Below are positions 1 to 5,500 of a stretch of 7,284 nt of DNA, piece by piece. The stretch is from an uncultured Erysipelotrichaceae bacterium. GTDB taxonomy: Bacteria; Bacillota_I; Bacilli_A; Erysipelotrichales; Erysipelotrichaceae. The translations under genes were made by a program, and so were the position numbers. Positions within the stretch are counted from its first letter, which is position 1, and each line of letters starts with the position of its first letter. The stretch is taken from the NCBI GenBank assembly GCA_902803275.1, contig CADCPE010000233.1, forward strand, positions 1-7,284. The letters are read 5' to 3'. The notes under the pieces were generated by a model. The model was not told the origin of the DNA. It made no database searches and saw only the letters and a list, made by a program, of their open reading frames with translations.

Positions 1-191
1 ACAAAATCACCGCCGCCAGCGAAAGAATCAAACAGATCCTTCAGATTTGAATTTTCCGGCATTTCAGCCTGCATGCCTGAACCGGCTTCTCCATCACTCA
101 GGTTGATCATGACGACGATCTGTTTTTTCTGACAGCCGACAAGCGCAAGAGCCATGACTAATGTTAATAATAAGGTAAATAATTTTTTCAT
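1..191 (-). CDS. Putative lipoprotein, N-terminal part (3' end outside window)
   Basis: Reading the minus strand from an ATG at 191 gives 63 codons that run off the left edge without a stop. The product starts with Met-Lys-Lys, then a hydrophobic stretch (about residues 4-18), then a lipobox Leu-Val-Gly-Cys with Cys20 as the expected lipidation and cleavage site. This is a typical type II signal peptide, so the mature protein should be anchored on the outer face of the cytoplasmic membrane. The visible mature part begins Gln-Lys-Lys-Gln-Ile-Val-Val and is then acidic and Gly-rich; I do not recognise a domain in it. The start is supported by AAAGGAGT at 201-208, nine bases upstream of the ATG. 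The gene is divergent from the ECF gene at 393. The substrate or role is unknown; a binding protein or a small surface lipoprotein are both possible. Confidence 0.85.
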   Translation of the reverse strand, partial: MKKLFTLLLTLVMALALVGCQKKQIVVMINLSDGEAGSGMQAEMPENSNLKDLFDSFAGGGDF

Positions 192-227
192 TTTTACTTT
201 ACTCCTTTCAATATTTGTTCGACATAG

Positions 228-256
228 ATTTTAACATGCGTATCTAACAGATACAA
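228..256 (-). promoter_or_regulatory. Promoter of the lipoprotein gene
   Basis: Read on the minus strand, TTGTAT (251-256) is followed after exactly 17 bases by TAAAAT (228-233). The -10 box is preceded by TG and one base (234-236), giving an extended -10 element. The predicted transcript start lies near 221, leaving a short leader containing the AAAGGAGT ribosome binding site. The -10 matches consensus at 5 of 6 positions and the -35 at 4 of 6. This is inferred from sequence only. Confidence 0.6.
240..254. promoter_or_regulatory. Perfect inverted repeat, possible operator
   Basis: GTATCT and AGATAC form a perfect 6-bp inverted repeat around the centre AAC. It lies in the spacer between the -35 and -10 boxes of the lipoprotein promoter and overlaps part of the -35 box, where a bound repressor would block RNA polymerase. 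No gene for a matching regulator is visible next to it. A small hairpin without function is the alternative. Confidence 0.4.
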
Positions 257-309
257 CATAAAATATATTGATCAAACATATGCACAAGACATGAAATGTT
301 TTCCTAAAG

Positions 310-318
310 TGCTACAAT
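310..318 (+). promoter_or_regulatory. Extended -10 promoter of the ECF S-component gene
   Basis: TG, one base, then TACAAT (313-318) forms an extended -10 element with 5 of 6 bases matching TATAAT. No good -35 box is found at the usual distance, which an extended -10 can tolerate. The predicted start near 325 gives a leader of about 68 bases. The leader contains a short TCTGC/GCAGA hairpin possibility at 339-355, but I recognise no known riboswitch in it. Confidence 0.5.
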
Positions 319-392
319 GAAGAAGGACTAAATATAGTTCTGCAGATTCAGCAGATTTCATAAAAGACTGTAAAAGGCAGAAAGGTGTTTCT

Positions 393-962
393 ATGAACAG
401 CAAAACAAAGAAACTTGTATTTACGGCAATGTTTGCCGTCATCAATTATGTAGCCTTCACTTATGGCAAGATCACAATACCGGTAACGGCAGGGACTTCA
501 ACAGCGATCCATATTGCCAACGCGATCGTTGTTCTTTCGGCCTGGTTTCTGGGCCCGGTCTATGGCGGACTCGCCGGAGCGATAGGCCTGTCGATCGCTG
601 ACCTGCTTGATCCAAGATATATCACATCAGCTCCGAAGACATTCATATTGAAGTTCACGATCGGGCTGATCGCTGGAATCGTTGCCGAGCAGCTTAAACT
701 AAGAGAACACGAAAACCGCAAGGACATCATCAGCATCACGATGCTGTCATCGTTCCTGGCTCTGGCATTCAATGTCGTAGCTGATCCGATCGTCGGCTAC
801 TTCTACCGCAAGTATCTGCTGGGTATTCCGCAGGATGCAGCCAAGATCATCGCGACCTGGGTCGCCGGAACAACAGCGATCAATGCGATCATCTGCGTCT
901 TTGTCTCAGTGATCCTGTATCTGGCGCTCTACAAGAGTTTCCTGCCTAAGCTTCCTGAATAG
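393..962 (+). CDS. ECF transporter S component (substrate unknown)
   Basis: This is a 189-residue, very hydrophobic protein with about six membrane segments (roughly residues 8-24, 40-55, 57-72, 83-100, 112-136 and 151-180). The charged stretch at 101-111 would be a cytoplasmic loop. The motif region around residues 40-72, with His-Ile-Ala-Asn followed by Leu-Gly-Pro-Val-Tyr-Gly-Gly-Leu-Ala-Gly and a conserved Asp, is typical of vitamin-type ECF S components of the riboflavin/HmpT-like (DUF1393) group. Such proteins bind a vitamin or precursor at the membrane and dock onto a shared EcfA-EcfA'-EcfT energising module. No Ecf module gene is present here, so this would be a group II S component using a module encoded elsewhere. 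AAAGGTG at 381-387, five bases before the ATG, supports the start. The gene stands alone, with its own promoter and a terminator at 971-1020. Riboflavin, hydroxymethylpyrimidine, pantothenate or another ligand cannot be told apart from sequence alone. Confidence 0.85.
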   Translation: MNSKTKKLVFTAMFAVINYVAFTYGKITIPVTAGTSTAIHIANAIVVLSAWFLGPVYGGLAGAIGLSIADLLDPRYITSAPKTFILKFTIGLIAGIVAEQLKLREHENRKDIISITMLSSFLALAFNVVADPIVGYFYRKYLLGIPQDAAKIIATWVAGTTAINAIICVFVSVILYLALYKSFLPKLPE

Positions 963-970
963 ACGATAAT

Positions 971-1020
971 AAAAAAGGCCATAAGCCAGACCGTTGCAGT
1001 CAGCTCTTAGAGCCTTTTTT
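971..1020. terminator. Bidirectional terminator between convergent genes
   Basis: AAAAAAGGC (971-979) pairs perfectly with GCCTTTTTT (1012-1020). Shorter inner pairings (AAG with CTT, GAC with GTC) extend the stem after internal loops. The A-tract becomes a T-tract on the other strand, so the element can end both the ECF transcript (stop at 962) and the peptidase transcript (stop at 1025). The plus-strand side also has a small GCTC/GAGC hairpin just before the T-run. Confidence 0.75.
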
Positions 1021-1024
1021 TGTT

Positions 1025-2959
1025 TTATTTGACGTGCCTGTTGAACCAGCTGGTGATCTCATCAAGCCTGCGTATCCTGTGCTTAGGCTGACCGCCTCTT
1101 GACAGTTCGTGGTTCTCCTTGTGGAACAGCACAAGTCTTGTCTCGACATTTCTCTCACAAAGAGCCTGCATCATCTGCATGCCTTCAGGCAAAGGACAGC
1201 GGTAGTCTTCATCGGAATGGATGAACAGCGTCGGTGTTTTGACGTTGTCTGCGTATTTTAACGGTGAATGTTCCCAGAGTTTCCGGTAGTCCTTTATCGC
1301 ATCGTCAGTACCGTTTTGATCTGTAGCAAAATAGACGCCGATATCGGAAAGATAGGTGAAGCCGATCCAGTTGGCAATGCTTCTTTGCGAAGCAGCTGCC
1401 GCAAAACGATCGGTATGGGTGATGATCCAGTTGGTCATGAATCCGCCATAGGATCCGCCGGTCTCGCAGAGCCTGTCTTTATCGATCGATGGATACCTTC
1501 TAAGTACTTCATCGACAAAATCCATCAGGTTTTTGAAATCGATATCGCCATATCCGCCTCTGATGTCCGCAAATGCGTCACCTCTGCCGTCAGAGCCCTT
1601 GATGTTGGTAAACATGACGAAGTAACCCTGAGAAGCCCACAGCTGCATCTCGTGGAAAAAGGCCTTTGAATAGATTGCTCTTGGCCCGCCATGGATATCC
1701 AGGATCGCCGGATATTTCTTCTTGCTGCTGTAGCCATAAGGTGGCAGCACCCAGCCGTTAAGTTCATAGCCTTGAGATATGTAGCTTATCTCCTGAGGCT
1801 TGGCGATGTACTTATCTTTAAGAATACCCGCGTTATAGGATGTGAGCTGTTTGATCTTGCGGTCACTGAATCGATATTCATAGAGTTCAGGAAGACTCTT
1901 TTCATCTGCAGCGCAGAAGATGATCTTTTCATCACTTACATCGAAATGAGAGATCAGCGGCATTTCAAGCAGCTTCCTGTAACTGAAATCCTTGTCGAAG
2001 GCCCAGATCTCGATATGATCGACATCACAAGCCAGAGTGTAGAGCCTGTCATTTCTTATAGCCTGCTGTTTTCCTGAAGAAAGCACCGTATCAGTGGCGA
2101 CCGCATCATAGAGCGAACGGTCAGGACTTTGTACCGGCTTGAGTTCATTGTCCATTAAAAGGGCGAATCTGCCTGTTTCGTTGATGCCGTATTTTTTGCC
2201 ATCGCTTGAATAGATGTACAGTTTTTTATCGATCACATAGAGACTGGAAACCATCTGATCATCATGATCATAGATGCAGGCAGTCTTTCCGGTCTTTAGA
2301 TCATAGGCATAGATCCTTTCATACATCGGGGCAAAGCGCTCATATCCGGCTGCACTGTAATAGATCTTTTCATCATCGTTTGTGACCGCACCGACATTGA
2401 CTGTTTTGTCACTGATCCTTTTGAGCTTCTTATTTGAAAGGATAAAAAGAGCCTGACGCTTCTTGTTTACAAAACCGGAACCGTTCTGCCAGTAAGGAAC
2501 TTCATCAAGCACCTCATAGTCCGCTTCCTTTTTCAGCATCTCCTTGTGCTTTTTCAGTTTCTCTTCACTGTAAAGATACAGATCGGGATAATTGACATCG
2601 ATCTGCGCCTTGATAAGGCAGAGATCATTGATCTTTTTGATCGAGCCGATCGAAAGCGGAGTCTTCAGGAAAAGCTTTCTTTTAAGTGTCCTGATATTGA
2701 GGAGATAATAGGTGTTGAATACTGATTTTTTTGAAGACCTGATCGTGATGATCAGATTCTGATCATCATACCAGCCAAGGAAAGAAACGGATCTTTCTTC
2801 CTTGTACAGTTTCCTGTCGATATAGAGTCTTGCATCATAGGTATCCTGATTTTTTGCTGCCTTTGAAACCGTGTAGGCATAATGGTCACCTTTTTCGTTA
2901 AAAGAAAGACCTGAAATGAAATTGAATTTCAACAGGTCTTCACTGACGATCTTTTTCAT
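1025..2959 (-). CDS. S9-family serine peptidase (acylaminoacyl-peptidase / prolyl oligopeptidase type)
   Basis: The 644-residue product has the S9 architecture: an N-terminal beta-propeller-like half (about 1-390) followed by an alpha/beta-hydrolase catalytic domain (about 395-640). Visible catalytic elements are the oxyanion-region motif His-Gly-Gly-Pro at 423-426, the nucleophile elbow Gly-Gly-Ser-Tyr-Gly-Gly with Ser503, the acid Asp585 in His-Ser-Asp-Glu-Asp-Tyr-Arg-Cys-Pro, and His617 in Glu-Asn-His-Glu-Leu-Ser-Arg-Gly-Gly. The full triad is therefore intact. The Ser-Arg-Gly-Gly after the His and the segment after Ser503 resemble the S9C acylaminoacyl-peptidase branch. No signal peptide or membrane segment is seen, so it should be cytoplasmic and act on short peptides. 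AGGGGGT (2968-2974 on the complement) lies 8 bases before the ATG. The regulator gene ends only 16 bp upstream, so the two are probably co-transcribed. The exact peptide substrate is not predictable. Confidence 0.92.
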   Translation of the reverse strand: MKKIVSEDLLKFNFISGLSFNEKGDHYAYTVSKAAKNQDTYDARLYIDRKLYKEERSVSFLGWYDDQNLIITIRSSKKSVFNTYYLLNIRTLKRKLFLKTPLSIGSIKKINDLCLIKAQIDVNYPDLYLYSEEKLKKHKEMLKKEADYEVLDEVPYWQNGSGFVNKKRQALFILSNKKLKRISDKTVNVGAVTNDDEKIYYSAAGYERFAPMYERIYAYDLKTGKTACIYDHDDQMVSSLYVIDKKLYIYSSDGKKYGINETGRFALLMDNELKPVQSPDRSLYDAVATDTVLSSGKQQAIRNDRLYTLACDVDHIEIWAFDKDFSYRKLLEMPLISHFDVSDEKIIFCAADEKSLPELYEYRFSDRKIKQLTSYNAGILKDKYIAKPQEISYISQGYELNGWVLPPYGYSSKKKYPAILDIHGGPRAIYSKAFFHEMQLWASQGYFVMFTNIKGSDGRGDAFADIRGGYGDIDFKNLMDFVDEVLRRYPSIDKDRLCETGGSYGGFMTNWIITHTDRFAAAASQRSIANWIGFTYLSDIGVYFATDQNGTDDAIKDYRKLWEHSPLKYADNVKTPTLFIHSDEDYRCPLPEGMQMMQALCERNVETRLVLFHKENHELSRGGQPKHRIRRLDEITSWFNRHVK

Positions 2960-2975
2960 ATGGATTTACCCCCTG

Positions 2976-3815
2976 TTACTGATTGAGCTGCCGGTTATAT
3001 CTCATGAAGCATTCGTGATAAAAGAAGTCCAGAAATAAAGACAGTCCATAGTTATTATAGACGTTTCTTATCGAGGCATGTTCGAAGATGCTGTACTGGA
3101 TCTTGTTGCCGATATAGTAGATGAACTGGTAGGTGTTTTCAAAAGCACCGGAACGGTTAAGGGTGATCAGGCATTTTCTGGCCGGAAGCTTTCTTATCTC
3201 TTCATCGATCGCAATCGCAAAATTTCCGGTGATCGAGCTGACGACGATCAGATCATTTTCATCAAGACTTTCCAGAAGCTGCCTGTTGGTCGTGGCGTTG
3301 GTGGTGATCCTGATCAGCTTGCCTATGGAAATGAGCTGCTGCTGGAAGATCTTGCACGGGAAGGAAGAGTCTTCAGCTGTGACCAGTACCACATTTCTTG
3401 CGTCCATGAACATATCGACGAGTCTGCTGAAGCCTTTCATTGAACAGGTCTCGGAAATATCCTGACACATTTTGCTGATGCTGTCGGTGAGATATTCTCT
3501 GTAGCTTGAATGATCGGTATAGTTTATGAAGCTGCTCTCATGGGAGATGACGACATCGATGCCTTTCTTCAGCTGCGTATAGCTTTCATAACCGATATTC
3601 TTGATGAAGCGCTGAACAGAACTGCGTGAGACAAAACATTCATCCGCTACCTTATATATACTTATGTCTTTCAGATGATTGAGATTATTCAGAAAATACT
3701 TGGCGATCACAAAATCTGTATCAAGTTCGTCATTGGTGTTGAGTATGGAAAGCAATGAGGAAAGAAGGTTAAAAGTCTGCAGAGTAATTATCTTATTATT
3801 ATGTTCATCTTCCAT
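2976..3815 (-). CDS. RpiR/MurR-family transcriptional regulator (HTH plus SIS domain)
   Basis: The product is 279 residues when started at the ATG at 3815. The N-terminal helix-turn-helix is clear at about residues 53-83 (Ile-Tyr-Lys-Val-Ala-Asp-Glu...Val-Ser-Arg-Ser-Ser-Val-Gln-Arg-Phe). The C-terminal part (about 125-255) is a sugar isomerase (SIS) domain with strand motifs Asn-Val-Val-Leu-Val-Thr (141-146) and Asp-Leu-Ile-Val-Val-Ser-Ser (188-194), which in this family binds a phosphorylated sugar. The reading frame stays open further upstream to a TTG at 3854, but that codon lies inside the operator and promoter elements, upstream of both predicted transcript starts, so I prefer the ATG. 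No clear ribosome binding site precedes this ATG, in contrast to most neighbouring genes. Being divergent from a phospho-glycosidase/PTS operon, the regulator most likely controls that operon and itself, with a 6-phosphosugar as effector. Whether it represses or activates is not decided by sequence. Confidence 0.88.
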   Translation of the reverse strand: MEDEHNNKIITLQTFNLLSSLLSILNTNDELDTDFVIAKYFLNNLNHLKDISIYKVADECFVSRSSVQRFIKNIGYESYTQLKKGIDVVISHESSFINYTDHSSYREYLTDSISKMCQDISETCSMKGFSRLVDMFMDARNVVLVTAEDSSFPCKIFQQQLISIGKLIRITTNATTNRQLLESLDENDLIVVSSITGNFAIAIDEEIRKLPARKCLITLNRSGAFENTYQFIYYIGNKIQYSIFEHASIRNVYNNYGLSLFLDFFYHECFMRYNRQLNQ

Positions 3816-3821
3816 ATTTAA

Positions 3822-3830
3822 ATTGTACCA
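3822..3830 (-). promoter_or_regulatory. Extended -10 element directly before the regulator ATG
   Basis: On the minus strand TG, G, TACAAT (hexamer at 3822-3827) is an extended -10 with 5 of 6 consensus bases. Normal spacing from the hexamer puts +1 at 3815, exactly the A of the regulator ATG, so transcription here would give a leaderless mRNA. The -35 position (3845-3850, TATCAA) is poor. It competes with the TTGACA promoter just upstream as the real start. Confidence 0.35.
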
Positions 3831-3832
3831 TC

Positions 3833-3873
3833 TGGTATCAAAACTTGATACCAAATATGTGTCATGGTGTCAA
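3833..3873. promoter_or_regulatory. Three-box operator (TGGTRTCAA repeats) in the divergent promoter region
   Basis: A nine-base box occurs three times in alternating orientation: TGGTATCAA at 3833-3841, its exact reverse complement at 3845-3853, and TGGTGTCAA at 3865-3873. The first two form a perfect 9-bp inverted repeat around AAC. The third differs by one base. A further TACCA at 3826-3830 mirrors the start of the first box. The boxes cover the -10 and -35 of the regulator's TTGACA promoter and lie about 45 to 85 bases upstream of the predicted start of the glycosidase operon. The adjacent RpiR-type regulator is the obvious candidate to bind here; this is inference. Confidence 0.65.
3845..3873 (-). 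promoter_or_regulatory. Promoter of the regulator-peptidase unit
   Basis: On the minus strand a perfect TTGACA (3868-3873) is followed after 17 bases by TATCAA (3845-3850), preceded by TG plus one base as an extended -10. The predicted start near 3838 leaves a 23-base leader. Both boxes are embedded in the TGGTRTCAA repeats, which suggests autoregulation by the regulator. The -10 hexamer matches only 4 of 6 positions. Confidence 0.5.
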
Positions 3874-3890
3874 AAGATGAAACTATAGGA

Positions 3891-3905
3891 TTGTTAGCGT
3901 TTACA
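3891..3905 (+). promoter_or_regulatory. cre site (CcpA carbon catabolite repression)
   Basis: TTGTTAGCGTTTACA fits the Bacillota cre consensus WTGNAANCGNWNNCW at every fixed position except one (T for A at position 5). It ends directly against the TATAAT box at 3906, occupying about -27 to -13 of the predicted transcript. This is where bound CcpA would block initiation, as expected for a sugar-utilisation operon. Confidence 0.7.
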
Positions 3906-3911
3906 TATAAT
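3906..3911 (+). promoter_or_regulatory. -10 box of the glycosidase-PTS operon
   Basis: This is a perfect TATAAT with predicted +1 near 3918, only 18 bases before the ATG at 3936. The leader contains AGGAGG at 3924-3929. No sequence resembling TTGACA is present 16-18 bases upstream (the region reads around CTATAG) and there is no extended TG. The promoter may therefore be weak without an activator. Confidence 0.6.
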
Positions 3912-3935
3912 GAAATCAGATAGAGGAGGAAAACA

Positions 3936-5462
3936 ATGAAACACAATAATAATCCTGTTTTTCCTGAAGGTTTCCTGTGGGGCGCATCATCTGCCGCATG
4001 GCAGGTCGAAGGTGCAACGCTAGAAGATGGAAGGACACAGGCGATCATTGACCTGAACTCACAGACGAAAAAGCCTTTTGCGGATAATTCGATCGCTTCC
4101 GATCATTATCACCATTACAAGGAAGATGTCGCTTTGATGAAGGAATGCGGATTCACCAGCTACCGTTTCGGTATCTCCTGGTCCAGAGTCATTCCGGGAC
4201 CTGACCGCAAGGTCAATCCAAAGGGCATCGAGTTCTACAACAATCTTATCAACGAACTCAAGGCCGCAGGGATCGAGCCGATCGTAACGATCTATCATTA
4301 CGACATGCCTTGCTGGGTCGATGAGAAGTACGGCGGATGGCATAACCGCGCCATCATTGATGAATTCGATTATTATTGCCGTGTCCTGTTTGAAAACTTT
4401 GGTGACAGAGTCAAATACTGGCTGTCTATCAATGAACAGAACATGCAGATTGTTTACGGAAAATGGTTAGGCGTAGCCAAGGGCTGCACTGACTGGGAAA
4501 AAGAAAAATGGCAGATCAACCACATCATGAACATGTGCCATGCCAAGGCGGTCATTGCCTGCCACGAAATGGTCGAAGGCGGCAAGATCGGTCCGGTACC
4601 AGGATATGTTCCGATCTATCCGAAATCATGCAAGCCGGAAGATCAGATCGCCGCTATGAATGCTGAAGAGCTCACGGAAAAGGTATGGAACGATACCTAT
4701 GCCTATCGCAATTATTCGCTCTTCATCCAGAACTACTGGAAGGAACACGACATCGATCCAAAGATCGAACCGGGTGACATGGAACTGCTGGAAAAAGCCA
4801 AGATCGACTTCATCGCTGTCAACTGCTACAGATCGGATGTCGGCATGTGGCCTGATCCATCATATGTACAGGAGATCGGTCTCAACAAATATGGCCGCAA
4901 GGGTGAATTCATCTATACCAACTGGCCGGGCGAATATGCATTAGATCGCAACCCGTTTGTCGAAACGACGGATTGGGACTGGCACATCGACGGCGTCTCA
5001 ATGAGATATGCGCTCAGATATATGTGGGATCACTACCATCTGCCGATGGTCATCACGGAAGCCGGTTTCGGTGCTCATGAGGATCTCGATGAAGATGGAA
5101 AGATCCACGACCAGTATCGGATCGACTACCTCAGAGATTACATCTACAATGTCGGACTGGCGATCGCTGATGGCGTCGAAGTATTCGGTTTCAACCCATG
5201 GTCATTCACTGACCTGTTGAGCACAGGCAACGGCATGGCCAAGCGATACGGTCTGGTATTCGTCAACAGAACAGATGATGATCTCAGAGATCTCAAGAGA
5301 TACAAGAAGGATTCCTTCTACTGGTACTCAAAACTCATCAAGTCAAACGGCCAGGAATGGGGCTACGATATGAGCGAGTGGAGAGATTTCACCAAGACCT
5401 CGCAGATCGCTTCCGATCTCAAGGACAAGATCCAGGAACCTGACTGGGTCAAGAAGATCTAA
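3936..5462 (+). CDS. GH1 6-phospho-beta-glycosidase (probable 6-phospho-beta-glucosidase)
   Basis: This 508-residue protein is a family GH1 glycosidase that should hydrolyse a 6-phosphorylated beta-glycoside delivered by the PTS permease encoded next. The N-terminal signature is present (Phe-Leu-Trp-Gly-Ala-Ser-Ser-Ala-Ala-Trp-Gln-Val-Glu-Gly, with Gln23). The acid/base is Glu167 in Ile-Asn-Glu-Gln-Asn and the nucleophile is Glu375 in Ile-Thr-Glu-Ala-Gly. The phosphate-binding set typical of 6-phospho-glycosidases is visible as Ser429, Lys436 and Tyr438 in a Ser-Thr-Gly-Asn-Gly-Met-Ala-Lys-Arg-Tyr segment. Enzymes acting on unphosphorylated sugars usually have Glu and Phe at the first and last of these. 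The Ser+7 Lys and +9 Tyr spacing resembles 6-phospho-beta-galactosidase LacG, but the galactoside-specific Trp after the Ser is Thr here, so glucosides seem likelier. At 508 residues it is slightly longer than usual (about 470-480), with a charged C-terminal tail. There is no signal peptide, so it is cytoplasmic. AGGAGG six bases before the ATG fixes the start. Confidence 0.9.
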   Translation: MKHNNNPVFPEGFLWGASSAAWQVEGATLEDGRTQAIIDLNSQTKKPFADNSIASDHYHHYKEDVALMKECGFTSYRFGISWSRVIPGPDRKVNPKGIEFYNNLINELKAAGIEPIVTIYHYDMPCWVDEKYGGWHNRAIIDEFDYYCRVLFENFGDRVKYWLSINEQNMQIVYGKWLGVAKGCTDWEKEKWQINHIMNMCHAKAVIACHEMVEGGKIGPVPGYVPIYPKSCKPEDQIAAMNAEELTEKVWNDTYAYRNYSLFIQNYWKEHDIDPKIEPGDMELLEKAKIDFIAVNCYRSDVGMWPDPSYVQEIGLNKYGRKGEFIYTNWPGEYALDRNPFVETTDWDWHIDGVSMRYALRYMWDHYHLPMVITEAGFGAHEDLDEDGKIHDQYRIDYLRDYIYNVGLAIADGVEVFGFNPWSFTDLLSTGNGMAKRYGLVFVNRTDDDLRDLKRYKKDSFYWYSKLIKSNGQEWGYDMSEWRDFTKTSQIASDLKDKIQEPDWVKKI

Positions 5463-5500
5463 ATAATAAACTTTACCAATAAAACGAAAGGGGAAAATTA

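Noticed and set aside
291..305. cre-like sequence ATGAAATGTTTTCCT before the ECF gene.
   Set aside because: It lacks the invariant central CG of cre sites.
325..392. Riboswitch in the leader of the ECF S-component gene.
   Set aside because: The leader is short and shows no recognisable TPP, FMN or preQ1 core; only a GCAGATT near-repeat and a weak hairpin are seen.
1268..2077. Plus-strand open frames (1268-1669, 1691-2077) inside the peptidase gene.
   Set aside because: They are antisense to a well-conserved S9 peptidase, lack ribosome binding sites and have no domain-like sequence.
3078..3465. Two overlapping plus-strand open frames inside the regulator gene.
   Set aside because: They are antisense shadows of the SIS-domain coding region with no family features.
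3805..3831. Eight-codon out-of-frame ATG reading frame on the minus strand overlapping the regulator start.
   Set aside because: It has no ribosome binding site and is short enough to occur by chance, so an upstream peptide cannot be supported.
3816..3854. Longer regulator start at a TTG codon (3854), adding 13 residues.
   Set aside because: The TTG lies inside the palindromic operator and upstream of both predicted transcript starts, and the added residues show no family similarity.
3888..3900. Possible start of a LicT/BglG-type RNA antiterminator site (GGATTGTTA) before the glycosidase gene.
   Set aside because: The rest of the conserved RNA element and the overlapping terminator are absent, it lies upstream of the predicted transcript start, and the bases fit a cre site better.
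4059..5220. Alternate-frame open frames within the GH1 gene (4059-4343 minus, 4660-4944 plus, 5008-5220 plus).
   Set aside because: The GH1 frame contains all catalytic motifs end to end; these are by-products of its codon composition.
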